A stretch of DNA of 64,000 nt, taken from contig JAPTYO010000001.1 in NCBI GenBank assembly GCA_036873135.1, positions 51,716,624 to 51,780,623 on the forward strand, read 5' to 3'. The first letter of the stretch is position 1. Each line of letters opens with the position of its first letter. The DNA comes from Clarkia xantiana subsp. parviflora. Lineage: Eukaryota; Streptophyta; Magnoliopsida; Myrtales; Onagraceae. The notes below the pieces were generated by a model, which was given only the letters and a program-made list of their open reading frames with translations, was not told where the DNA came from and did no database searches. Below, piece after piece: positions 26,386 through 43,616 of the stretch. The position numbers and the translations under genes were made by a program.

Positions 26386-26583
26386 TCAAGAATATAAAAA
26401 CAAAAAGGAATAGGCTTCGAAAATCCAATTATTAATACACTTTTTTATTTTTTTTACAACCCAATGAGCACACATATTCGCGTTTCGCAAAATCGCTTTC
26501 CAAGTCACCGGTGAAATAATGGTAGCCATGCTTAGTTGATATCTTATTCTTGCATAATGGACCGTTGGTCGAAGAAACACCAT
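26386..26583 (-). pseudogene. Possible LINE RNase H tail relic
   Basis: A 65-codon minus-strand frame includes ILRNANMCAHWVVKKIKKC. This resembles the C-terminal end of plant non-LTR retrotransposon RNase H domains (R-E-A-N-x-x-A-H-x-x-A-K). It is short and isolated, and the call rests on that single motif. Confidence 0.3.
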
Positions 26584-28848
26584 TCAACAATCAAACTGAG
26601 GACGAGAGACATGTGAGTTTTAATTGAACGACAACAATGGTCCATCAACACACCTCATTTCTCCGTCTTGTAATTCTTCTTTAACCTACTCGATCATTCA
26701 CGTTCACCAACCACACTATCCCAATTTAATATGCTAGCTAATCAATCTAAACAAATATTATTCTATTTCATTATGTCCGACATAATTATACGTGATGAAA
26801 GCTTTTTTTTTTTTTTTTTTTTTACTTTTAATTAAAGTTAAAATTTAAAACTTTTGCATCCAAATTTATGATATTTTATGACCGAGTACATACGCAATAA
26901 TTATAATTTTTAAAATACTTTATAAAAATTCACATTATTAATTGATATTAAATTATTTTGGTATCTATAGGCACATTTTTTAAAATTTACCGACATATTT
27001 CCAAATTTTATCATTTATTATCAAAGAGTTCTTTAAAAAGGAAACTGTTCTACTCAGTTTTACGAATTGTTTGACTTGTAGCAAAGTAGATGTTAAGAGA
27101 TTTCTAATAACATAATATATTTTTAATTTAAAACGTACATGAATTTAACTACTTAATTAAGAATCAAATATACATTATTATTTTAATATAACTATTTGAA
27201 ACATAATTATGGCACAAAACACTTTAATAATTAGTATAATACAATTTTTCATTTAAATATGTAGAATCGTTCTTAACAAATTAATCAAATATATATAAAA
27301 AAAAATTCTCATTTTAAAATCAGTTAATGTCACATGGCAACCGTTAATTTTAATTTTTTAAAGTCAATTAATGACATGGCCAAAAAAAACGAGTAAAACA
27401 CATCGCACACTTACGCCCCAACATGCAATGTGCATGGAGAATCCTCTCCCATTGGCAGAAGATACAGGAAATTGGAGAAAAAAATGTCCCTATTTTTTCC
27501 AACTATATATATATATATATGAAACATAATTCATTGCTTTGAGAAAATACACAACAAATACAATATTTTTTATGCCAAATGTTACTAAAAAATTATATGT
27601 ATTGTCCTCGAAATATGATTTAATATATATTTTTATATATATAATTGAAAAATGTTGCTAATTTAAAATATTTGGATCTTAAAGTGTTATAAACTTATAT
27701 GCTTATCTAACGAATATAATTATATTTGATTAAATTAGAATATTACGTGTGGTGAAGATGAGATGTCGGTAATTTTGAGGTAAAAAAATAATTTTAGAGT
27801 TTTTGACAATAAATAAGTAAACGTGACACAACTTACGACATTATAACAAATTAAGATGAAAATTTATGTTATAATATTATTGACTCTCATTTTTGTCGAT
27901 ATTTCTTTTTAAATTAATACATCAAAAATCGGCAAAAAAAAATTAATACATCAAAAGAATATTGATTTTGTTACAATGGTATAAGAGTTAGAAATATATA
28001 TCATATCATGTGTTTTGAAAGGTCATGACAATTTTCACATAAAAAAACTGTTCATAACTTATTATGTACAAACAGTTAGACTTTTAAATTACAATATTTA
28101 AAAATAGATAATATTAATAAAGTAAATAAAAATATATTTATAAATATTTAAAATATATTATTTATTTAACAGCACGGATTTTTCAAGTTTTTAAAACTCA
28201 ACATTGCTAACTTTATCACTTGACATAATATTACATGTAAAACTAATGAGATGTTTGTCTGCACGAATACATATATAAAAAATATGAGAAAATTGTTTGA
28301 TTACAAATAAAGTTCGAAATAGGAATGTAAAGTTTGAAATAGGAATCCAAATCCTACCAATACAAAGAATAACAATTGTTAGCACTCCCCTATTAATGAT
28401 GATTTTATTCATCATCATTCCATATTTTCTAATTCCATTCTTGTTTAATAAACATGTCATTCTATTTACCAAATATGCCGTAAAGTTCTACAATTAACTT
28501 CAAACCTCAAAGTAGTCAGTTTCGTCACAAGCAAAGAATCATTCATAAATCCGCAAAAGGTAACTAAAAATTCTACACAACTCACGACAACAAACAATCT
28601 TCCCTTCCAAAGCTTTTGAATTATAGAGGAACTCCATCCATTTATCAGGACAAATGTACAGATTTCCGCAGACACCAATTCCCTAGTTCAGTTCATCATT
28701 CACCACACAGAAGTTCAATTTGATTAATGTAAGACCAACATGACCCAAACCCGAACCAGTTCGTTCAACTACAGACCGATAATTGGTATCTCGGCAGACC
28801 AGCTCTACTGTATCCAGTACTTTCTTTCACACCATTTATCCTTGAGTC
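26584..28848. other. AT-rich intergenic region, PUX1 3' flank at the right end
   Basis: It includes a T tract near 26806-26823, (TA)n at about 27508-27522, and long AT-only stretches. The last 300 bp probably contain the PUX1 3' UTR. No other gene is recognisable. Confidence 0.4.
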
Positions 28849-30673
28849 TCACATTTTGAGCCATTTGGGCTTCCCAAGCTTCTTCTCAGCTGGTTTTTGC
28901 TGAGATGCAGAAGGTGGTGGAGCCATTGCTGCCTCTACAACTTCCGGTGTGGTTCGGTTCGACTCAGGCTGGTCCTGGATGAGTTCCAAGCCTTTCAGAG
29001 CCATAACGTCCTCACTGAGAAACCGGACTGCAGTACCCTCCTCACCTGGATAGAAGGAACAGCAAAAGTTTGTTTTTTTAACCAAAAAGGATGAAGATTT
29101 AAGAAGCCTGGACGTTTATCCCTGATGCACAGTTTCTACATACACAATATCGGGCCATAGATGCAGTTCTTCTATATTGAACAGCCATAAAACTATAAGG
29201 GAAGAAAAATATAAAATTGCTAACCCAATTTAAATGTGCATTCATATGCAAAGAACAGAGCACAAGCGGTAGCAAAATATTAGTCCTCTAACCTCTAGGT
29301 AGATCATATGAGAAGTAGACAATTGCACCAGGGACAAATCCAGCTGAGTAAAAATCCACTGAAGTGTTCTTGATTTGCTTTTTCGGAGGAGTTGTATCTG
29401 ACACAAGAACAGATGGGAAAAAATCAAGCTTGGTTAGATTCAACACTTGAAAGCATGAACTCAAGAATAATCATAATGATAATTTGAGTATATATGCTTA
29501 CAGAGATAGAATGGGAGTTCGGGTTGAGCAATCGCCTTCTTGAGAAGATCAACTAGGCTTTGGATAGTTTCTGATGGATGGAATGTTGCCTCCAGAGTAT
29601 GATTGTCAGGAAACCGAACCCTCATCACAGCCTAATCAAAGAAGATCGGATGGACCAGGAATGTCAGAAGAGAAAGCTAATACAGCAACAACTAGTAACC
29701 ATCAGGCATTGCATATATTATTGGGAACATGGAAAGGGAGAGGGAGAACAAAGAAGCATATTGCATACCTTTGTCGCTCTTGATCTCCGAGCTGCCTCTT
29801 CTGCTTCCCGAATCTTTTTGGTCTTTAGGTACTTTTCTGGTTGAATTCTTCAAAAGTTAGGAATTCCATTTTTATTTTGCAGGAAGAATGGAATTGGTTC
29901 GTTTAATGGTATAAAATAAGCATGTTATGTACTCTTTTACATGATTTCAAGATAAAAATCCATATTTTTCTCAGCAAGGCAAAGGGGCTGGCTTGTTTTA
30001 GAATATTACCTTCTTTCTTGGTAGACATAATTCGATGATAATCCTCTGCAGTGAACTGATAGAAGTCATCTGTCTCATCTGCTATAAGATTGATGGAAAA
30101 TTTAGACAAATTGAAATATGGGCAGTATTAAGAGACAACTAGAAAGTTCCACGAACCGTTTTCTGGCGATGTAGTTTGTGTGGAAGATGTTGTTGGGACC
30201 GTTTCAAAGATTCGGATTTCACGTCCGAAATTCTCCTTTACTTGAGCAAACTTGATCTGAGACATTGCAGAAAGAATCACTTATAATTTACACATCGAAA
30301 ACACGAGTGTTCTAAATTATGCGAGAAATTCGAAATTACAATAGATCAATGATGAATGATATTACGATTCAACCCTAAATGTCCTTATCTACTACAGATG
30401 CACATATCCATAGCCCTAAATCTACAAGATACTAACAACCGAGTCAACCAAAAGGTAGGAACTTTCAGAAGAAGATGATAGCATAAACTATCTACAGTGG
30501 CTATTGGACTATGCCGACCAAAGGGAAAAGCAATTAGAGAAAACCCAAGCTATGCGACAGAAGGCGAGACAATAAATCAACCGCGAAGCAGAAACTATCA
30601 ATCAATAGCAGTACAGAAGATAGCGATATAGCATAGATGGGTGAAGAGAGACCTTGGTAGCTTCAGCTTCCAT
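28849..30673 (-). CDS. PUX1: Plant UBX domain protein 1, CDC48 cofactor
   Basis: Seven exons: 30673-30653, 30256-30157, 30081-30010, 29836-29769, 29631-29502, 29397-29293 and 29045-28849. They sum to 693 nt and 230 residues. The N-terminal part (MEAEATKIKFAQVKENFGRE) leads into a helical stretch (EEKYLKTKKIREAEEAARRS). A UBX beta-grasp domain follows at about residues 88-166 (AVMRVRFPDNHTLEATFHP, FYLYTTPPKKQI, DFYSAGFVPGAIVYF). The tail ends KKLGKPKWLKM, as in Arabidopsis PUX1. PUX1 binds the AAA ATPase CDC48/p97 and promotes its hexamer disassembly. The usual FPR loop of UBX domains is TTPP here, as I recall for PUX1 proteins. All borders are GT/AG and the frame is intact. Confidence 0.93.
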
Positions 30674-31200
30674 GGAATCAATTGGGTCGAGTCTTCTTCT
30701 CTTTAATGGTATTGAGAAAGAACCATCAATTGTCATGGAGAGAACAATTTGGGCAATTGTCGATGGGTTAGTTAATTCCTCTCTCTCTCTCTCTCAGATC
30801 GATGGCATCTTCGTTAATCCATCGGAGTCTCTGGACTTTCCCATTCAACAAGTCACTCATCTTCACGTGCTACGCACGTGCTTTGGGCCGCCTAATGGGA
30901 TATACTTGGGCCTGACTAGTAACTAAAGATCTTAGCCCATAATTGAATAAATTTGCAGCCCAAGCTCAATAGACCTTTGTTGTAGTGGTTTGGAATTGGA
31001 TTGTTATGTGGCTATAGAGCAGAGGTGTTGGAGAATATTGATATATTATTCATCTCTATCACAAGTTTCTTCACTAATAATGAGTCTCCAATTGTCTTAG
31101 TGCTAATTGCACCAATACTTGTAAAGATAGTTCTGTCCTTATATGAAAATATATTTTCTTAATGTCTATTGGACTTGTTTGAAAAAAAAAAAAAAAAAAA
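30674..31200. other. PUX1 upstream region
   Basis: This contains the presumed 5' leader of PUX1 with a (CT)n run at about 30779-30796, followed by AT-rich DNA and an A tract at 31182-31201. No gene is supported. Confidence 0.4.
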
Positions 31201-31740
31201 AACTCTTTAATTTTTAACAGTTTGTATTTCTCTTCTAATATTGTTGCTACATTTATTATTCATGCAAATGGTATTGTTACCAACACTTTTAAAACAAGTT
31301 TCTCCAATAACAATGTCCGTTATCAATGTTAAATGGTATCCTTCTTCTCATAATTGGATCAAGTTGAATACAAATTGTTCCGCTCTGAGTAACCGGGGTT
31401 CGCAGGTGAAAAGGGCACTACGCAACAATTATCAATAATGAATTGATGATTTTGAAAGAATATTTGAAATTATAAATAGTCTTATAACGGTGTGTATTTA
31501 AAGACGAATTATCATAAACATCGAATTTAAATAGACTCTATTTTTTAGAAATAGATGCCAAATAAGTCATTAATTTAATATTAAAGGATTATTATAATGA
31601 TATATATTTTTCTTTTGTAGAACATTTTTCTAATATCTTTACTTTGGTATTGTAGATTTCAAGCTCTACAAAATTTGCACCATAAGGTGAGTAAGGTCGC
31701 GAACCATTTTGCTAAGGAAGCAATTTCGACTATGGAGTAA
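31201..31740 (+). pseudogene. LINE (non-LTR retrotransposon) RNase H domain relic
   Basis: The frame at 31241-31438 contains VKWYPSSHNWIKLNTNCSAL, the degraded start of a plant LINE RNase H domain (normally W-x-P-P-x-x-G-W-x-K-L-N-x-D-G). About 250 bp on, HHKVSKVANHFAKEAIS before a stop matches the domain's C-terminal R-x-x-N-x-x-A-D-x-L-A-K region. The catalytic Asp of LNTDG is Asn here, and the middle is frameshifted and AT-rich. The relic is preceded by a poly(A) tract. Confidence 0.6.
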
Positions 31741-31841
31741 TCTTCATTGCATCAGTCTAGTTGTCTGGATGGATATGAAGTGAACTTTTATCAGTTAGTC
31801 AATGAAAAAAAAATGCTAAACCGCTATATCATATTTATAAG

Positions 31842-31872
<31 letters not shown>

Positions 31873-32889
31873 CAAAAGATTAGAGAATTAAACCCAGTCA
31901 TTTGGCAAACATCAAGTCAACGTTTGGTCTTTGTTTATGAAAAATATAAACTAGCAGTACCATATCATACGTTGGTTTTTCGTCACCCACCAAATACAAA
32001 AATATGTACTAGAAGAATTGAAACTTCACTTGTCCTCTTTCTTTACTCAATCATGTGATTCCTCTCTAAAGTAATCCCATTGCTTGGGATCCATCATTTA
32101 GCTCCCAAGTGAAGCAACAAACAAATTACTTTACATTATCAGCATCAACTATATATATATATTATATATAATATAACCTTCAATTTCGCAACGCTAACTT
32201 GACATTTTGAATTAAGATGTCTCAACTCAGCTATATCCCAAGTCAAGGCAAATAAAAGGTATATACTTTGATGCAACTATTATTATCACGTCACATATTT
32301 TATTTATTTTATGGTAGCTCTACTCTATTATCTAATCTAAAAGTATATATTCCGCTAAATTAAATTAAATAGTGATACATGACGAAACCGGCAATTCTGA
32401 TGTTTAAAATTAATTCTCGAGCGACTATCTCCATTAACCAATCCAACTCGATATAGCACATTTTTCTCATTTGGCCCTAAAAATGAGGAATTTATATTGA
32501 ACTTGAATAGTACATCTTTGACTTATATGTTTTATATCACTTATTCATAACTGATGTGGTACAAATCATGGTATTATAATATATTATTATGTTACGTGGC
32601 ACAGTCGACGATTTTTATTTTTAAAATACACCGGATTAATTGGCCTTATTTATAAAATTATATAATTTATATTTAAAAATATATTTGATTACTTCTATTT
32701 CTATTTACCGTAACATTGTCAATGAATATCGCAATAAAATAGTCATAACTTTTTCTTTGGTACCTTGATTTAAAAAATAATTTTTTATATGTGAAAGTAT
32801 GAATCATGACCTACGTACACTAAATATATCAATAATATGAAGCATATGCTTATTCAATATATTAATTTTAAAAATAAACTTTTTATAAT
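31741..32889. other. AT-rich intergenic spacer with (TA)n microsatellite
   Basis: (TA)n lies at about 31845-31872 and a second short AT repeat near 32150-32172. I see nothing else here that I can name. Confidence 0.4.
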
Positions 32890-33005
32890 GATATTATCAC
32901 TTCTTTCATTAACTAGAGATTAGAGGTTCAAACCCTGTTAAAATCCTAAGAATAAAAAATATTTATGACCGACACTCTCCCGTACGGTCTGATTCGACGC
33001 GAATA
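32890..33005. repeat. Dispersed repeat with tRNA-like B box (copy 2)
   Basis: It shows the same order as the copy at 17430-17590: CATTAACTAGAGATTAGAGG, then GGTTCAAACCC, AATATTTATGACC, and CCCGTACGGTCTGA. The two copies are in the same orientation about 15 kb apart, with many substitutions. Confidence 0.45.
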
Positions 33006-33353
33006 AAGATTAATACAAATGTGGAACAAGCGTGTTACAATATTACTCTCTTGATTTGGGCCTCTCCTAGAGCACCATGTGAGAAAAAAACTTATATATA
33101 TAAATAACATTTTTTATAGTTTTTTTTTTTTTTCTTTCGAAATAGGATTATATGCAAATGGCGGATAAATGTATAGTTAGTGTACAATATAACGATAATA
33201 ATAATGAAAACAAATGTCTTAGAATTTGGCCTGCATTTTTATTTTCTTTCTATTCTGGTAAACGGCCGGCAATTCAAGTGACAAATGCCTCAGCTGCAGG
33301 GAACCCCGTATTTGAAGCTGTCGCAGTTTGAAACGGCATTTTTATACTATAAC

Positions 33354-34815
33354 TGAGTTAGATGTATTTTTGTTGTCACATGTATAGGCTTTGTTGGAAA
33401 TATTGAAGGTAAATATGCAAATTTATAAAGTTTAAGGACCAAAATGCAATATTCTAAAATTTAATGACTAAAATATAATTAGTTAAATTTTGGTTACTTA
33501 CAAGTAATTATTCCAATTAACATGCAAGATATAGGCAACACCGAAATTATACGTAAAATCGACACATAACGAATACGTATTTTTTATACTGAGGCCCATG
33601 CTAATCACAGTCTCCTTAAGAAAATTTCGCCCCTCCCCACCCTCGAGTTATGCAACCAGGATTCAACAGTGTCATCGAAGCGTGTTATGCATGCAACACG
33701 TTCGACCGAACCGAACCCAATACCTGAACTCAAACAAAGAACAGGAAAGCCGACGACAACGGCTAAAAACAACTAGAAAGGTTGAACACGACATAAATCG
33801 AAATCAACCTAAGAAGAACTCTGCAATTCGTCAACACGAAGAACAGAGGAGGAGAAAAATATAACTTGGAATACAAAATTATGGATTCCGAAAATATTGG
33901 ATATTCAACCAAAAGGAAGAGATCTCATTTTTTTATTCTACCAAAAAAGTGAATGAGATGCTCCTTTATATATGAGAGAAGAAGGGGGAGGATGGTTAAA
34001 GTACTCGATGTGGTACAAAATTTCCCCATTTTTATTCACACAAAAAATTGGGCTTGAGTGGGCTTGAGTAAAACCATTCAAAAATAGCCCAAAAATTAGC
34101 TTAAATGTAGTTTAAATAAAACAAAGCCCAATTTTTTCCAACAGCTTTGGTGTCATATGTTTAATTTTATAGGTTTTTTGTGCTATATGTTTGAAATATT
34201 GTATGTTTTTTGTGCTTCCGTTAGTTAAAGTTAGTTGGACTGTTAAATACTTTTATTTTGTTCAATTTAGTCATCAAATTTATATTTCTAAGATTTAATA
34301 TTTACATTTTAGTCCCTATTGTTTGCTCAAGGCCGCCGGCCACCACCTGCAAACCTGCCGACCACCACGAAAAGGGCCGGCCACCACCGCTTGAGACCGG
34401 AAACCACCCCAATTGGTGGTGGCCGGCCTCAATTGGTGGTGGTCGGCCCCAATTGTTGGTGGCCACCCAAATCAGGGCCGGCCACCACCAATTGGGGTGG
34501 TTTCCGGACCCAAGTGGTGGTGACCGACCCTTTTCATGGTGGTCGACGGCTTTGGAGGTGGTGGGTGGTGGCCCTGGGCGGTGACTTGAGCAAACTTTAT
34601 GGACAAATTTGTAAATATTAAATTTTAGAAATATAAATTTGGGGACTAAATTGAACAAAATAAAAGTATTTAACGATCAAACTAACCGTTAACTAACATA
34701 AGCAAAAAAACATACAAGTTCTCAAACATATGACACCAAAAACCTACAAAATTAAATATGTGACACCAAAAACCTACACTGTTCAAACATGTGACACCAA
34801 AAGTACATTTAACCC
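33354..34815. mobile_element. Mutator-like foldback MITE G, split by a solo LTR
   Basis: The left tip TGAGTTAGATGTATTTTTG is a diverged copy of the element A end, and the right tip reads AAAGTACATTTAACCC. The arm words, the AATTTAGT and AAATATTTAC region and the CCGGCCACCACC / AATTGGTGGTGG core match element A. Flanks ACTATAAC and ATTATAAT are only partly alike. An LTR insertion (33392-34143) divides the left arm. Open frames in the core (34258-34658, both strands) are composition artefacts. Confidence 0.75.
33392..34143 (+). mobile_element. Solo LTR inserted in MULE G
   Basis: The 752-bp segment begins TGTTGGAAAT and ends TTCCAACA, so it has TG...CA borders within a short inverted repeat. 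GCTT(T) flanks both sides (33388-33391 and 34144-34148). A TATA-like CTTTATATATGAGAG lies near 33963-33977. No primer-binding site, polyprotein or second LTR follows, so it is a solo LTR left by recombination. Copia or gypsy cannot be told apart from this. Confidence 0.75.
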
Positions 34816-35637
34816 ATTATAATTTTATTGTTTTTTTTTTTAGATATACAATTGATTCCGCAATTCGAACCGAAAGCGTTAATGTTAAACTTCTTTCCAA
34901 TGTGGCGTTTATAGTGGGATAATATGTTGGTTTTATGATTTTATTATTATATGTTGGTTATATGATTTCGGCATGGTCTTGTCGATTGATTCCGGTTTAA
35001 CAGCGTTAGAATGCCCCGTTAAATTAGTTGGATGTATTGTAACCCAACAACATAGAAAATGGACGAATTTTGACAACCTTCATATAAAATTGCGACCTCC
35101 TTTGTTCATCATTACCTCTTTCAAACTCCGTTGGTCTTGCAATTCATTTGAGGTTAGTTTGCTTCTCATATTCCATATCCGTTGTAGATCTCTATCTAAT
35201 ATAGTGATTTCTGTTATGGTTCATCTTGTTTAAGTTATTGATTGGTTTCCTTCGTATTTGTTGCAGTAGAATACGTATGAGCCAATTAGACTCAAGAGCC
35301 AAACTATTGGGTTTAGTTTTTTTTGTTTTTCTTCATTTTGTAGATTTTTTTTTTTTTTTTGTAATTTATTATTTTTTTAATGTTTTAACTGTGTGTTTTT
35401 TTTTAATATATTTATCTGACATGTCGTGCTGATATGACTTGTTTGAGTGCATCACATCTGCAAAGTCTATCCATATCAGCATATTTAATGACTTAAATTA
35501 ACTTAATCTTAACATTAGACAACATAACATTATATATGTATATATACTGATGCATTTAAACTAAAAAAAGTCCACGACAACATTATCAAAATATTGTAGT
35601 GCATCGGATTAATTAGTGGTGCCATAATTGCCTCATT
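34816..35637. other. AT-rich spacer with a repeat shared with MULE H
   Basis: At 34855-34925 the words GCAATTCGAACCGAAAGCGT and AATGTGGCGTTTATAGTGGG match, with changes, 36160-36225 inside element H in the same orientation. The remainder is T-rich. No gene is supported. Confidence 0.45.
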
Positions 35638-35646
35638 AACATTAAT

Positions 35647-36307
35647 GGTTAAATGCCAAATTGCTAACTGGACTTTCATCAAAAGTGCAAATAGTTAGCT
35701 AAACTTTTTTTTTGAGCAAATAGCTAGCGACTTTTTCAAAAGTAGCAATTAAAAGCGTTGTTAATTTTTTTGGTTAAAAACTAACCGAATTTCTCACGTG
35801 AAGAGCATATAACATACTGAAATTTGTATTAACATATTTTCGTAACCAAATTGCATCAATCCTTTTTTTTTTCTAAATATTTATTTTTTTGTTGATGCAC
35901 CTCAACGTTATTTTCTTTGAATCGATTCACTTTCTAGCGGCAAATTCATCTTACGAAATTCTCGAATGAGCAGTCTCTGTCGATCTCCGACAATTAGGGT
36001 GTACGCCGTGTGAATTTTTTTTGTTATCATCACCACGTGTTCCTCATGAGAGAAATTCCATTATTTTTTATATAAAAAATGAACAAAGCTAAGCTAATTG
36101 CTACTTAAAAAAAGTCCAGCTAGCTAAATGCTCCAAAAAAAGTTTAGCTAGCTATCCGCAATTTCGGGCCGGGAGCGTTAAGGTTAAAGCCCTCCCTAAT
36201 GTGACGTCTACAGTGGGATTGGACACCGAGCCGCCCCTGTGAACACAACTCACTTTACCAGTTAGTTGGTCCAACCAACCTTAGTTAGCTAATTGATATT
36301 TAACCCT
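35647..36307. mobile_element. Mutator-like MITE H with perfect 9-bp TSD
   Basis: The ends GGTTAAATGCCAAATTGC and the complement of AGGGTTAAATATCAATTAGC are flanked by identical AACATTAAT at 35638-35646 and 36308-36316. An inner inverted repeat (about 35687-35760 with 36100-36165) carries TTAGCTAAACTTTTTTT and ATAGCTAGC words. The right side contains the GGGAGCGTTAAGGTTAAAGC segment also found near 34870. The element ends about 350 bp before the AUG6 start codon. Confidence 0.82.
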
Positions 36308-36521
36308 AACATTAATGACACACATAATTTTTTTTTGAAAAAAAGCAAATTGTTTGGATAAGGGCAATTTTGATGCTTACCGCGCTTTATGGGTTACGAA
36401 AGTACAATAAGACACAATTTGCGCCATTTCACAATTAATGAATTCTACAGGAACCAATATTTAAATTCACTCAAACTGTTGTAATTCGAATTTTCGTAAA
36501 ATAACAATAATAAAATAATAA

Positions 36522-41931
<5,410 letters not shown>

Positions 41932-43616
41932 AATTTCGCCCTCTTGAATCATAATAAGGTGATAGGGTGGTGTTTTGTCTTCATGCAATTGTGCTCCTTA
42001 ACTGATTGTCCGTGCCACGCTGGACCTTCCACGGGTTGGATTTTATCCTTTGCTGACTGTGTGGGCCCAACTCATCCACATCAGAGCAGTGGTGGAGACT
42101 GGGATGAATCTGTTCTGTTTAAGTGACACAAAGGCAAAAATGGAGCACCAGGTAGATTGTGATTTGCGTGTGGGTGCAGGTTATTTTTCATGGTTCACTA
42201 GATTTGTGCATTCTTTTGGCCTTCTTTATGAATTGTGTGCAGATTTGCAAAGATTGCTTGGGTTTGGTTGGTCAGGTTAGGAGTCAGAAATGCCCGAGAT
42301 TTATGATGATCTAGCCTGAAGTATGTATCATAGAATCTGGTGACTTTGTGTTCTCGTCAGGAATTTATTTTCCTGTCTTGTATTTATGTCTTCCTTTCAT
42401 GGCAGCAGTGTTCTTGCCTTGTGTTATACATTGTGTTGGTGCCTTAATGTACAAGTTTCGAACGAAACAGAAGAATATTGATTGTTAGATTGTTCTGTTG
42501 CTTTGGTTCAAAGCTTTTATTCAGCAGGTAAGGATCCTGTCTACTGTAAGTCCTTATGCTACATTTGTTGCTTTACTTCTGTTTTGCTATTATGGTCATC
42601 ACTTCAGTTTTTTTGGGTGAAAAAAAAAAGAAAAAAAAAGTTGAGGCTGCAATACCTGTAAGAAGCTAAAGTTAAGGGGGGGACCAGGTCCGTGTAAATT
42701 TCTTTTTGGGATGCGACTAAACTTTAATTTAATTGGTTTAGGCCCACAATATTGTTGATATGATTGAACCTAATAATCGTGGACAGCTGATTGGCCCTCA
42801 GGAATAGTCAATCTATCATTAACTTAAACTATATAAGTACAATTTTTCCATATTTTTTTTGGTAAAGTAAATTTTACATATGAGAAGAGAATGTATGTAT
42901 TTACAGAATGGCCCCTCAAGTATACAAAAATTACAGGAGCCATTCAACAGTATTTCACGTCTCACGCTTGTCGCTGTAATTTCTTAGTGCCGTTGAATGT
43001 TGTGTAGCCCAGCCAGGGCAGACTGCAGAGTAACAAACCCGTGAGGAGAAAGAAAGTTCTCTCCGTAGTAACTTCTCATCTTCATGAAAGCACTGCTTCT
43101 TCGTCTTTTTCTCTCTCCTCTAAACATTGACAATCTCTATCTCTCTGTCTCTCGTCTTCAATAATCGAGTGAAGTAGGTCAATTCCTCTGCAGGGTCGAA
43201 CTTTTAAACCCTTTCCACTTTCTATACGTCAATGGATCGCGACTGCAGAGGTCAGATCTTCCTCCCTTGTCACCTCTTATCCTGCTGAGGAACAAGACCT
43301 GATCCTCCAAATGCTTCTGCAGAGCTCGATCTTGAAATTATTGTAAATAACTAGGGTTGATTCGAATTCTGATCACTTTCCGTCAATCCGTGCCCTTTCA
43401 GTACGATCTTTGACTTTATTGAAAGCGGCGGATTCAGCTGTTATCTACTGATTGCTGAGGAATCAGATAGTGTTTCTTCCTTTTTGCTGTAATTCATCGT
43501 TTTGTATAGCTTGGATGGATTGATGTTTCTTATAGTACTTTGTATCGGAGATTGTTGCTTTTCCTGGGTCAGTGAGCTTCGGCTTTAACTGAGTGTCTGT
43601 TCAAGTTTTATAAGCT
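41932..43616. other. AUG6 3' flank and PP2A B' leader
   Basis: The first 550 bp are the likely AUG6 3' UTR. The last 550 bp look like the 5' leader of the PP2A gene, with CT-rich stretches near 43110-43160. An untranslated exon is possible. A poly(A)/G-rich patch lies at 42619-42642. No other gene is seen. Confidence 0.45.

Noticed and set aside
34258..34658. Three frames of 100-118 codons on both strands
   Set aside because: Same composition artefact in the core of MULE G. The matching core in element A also gives a frame (5221-5553).
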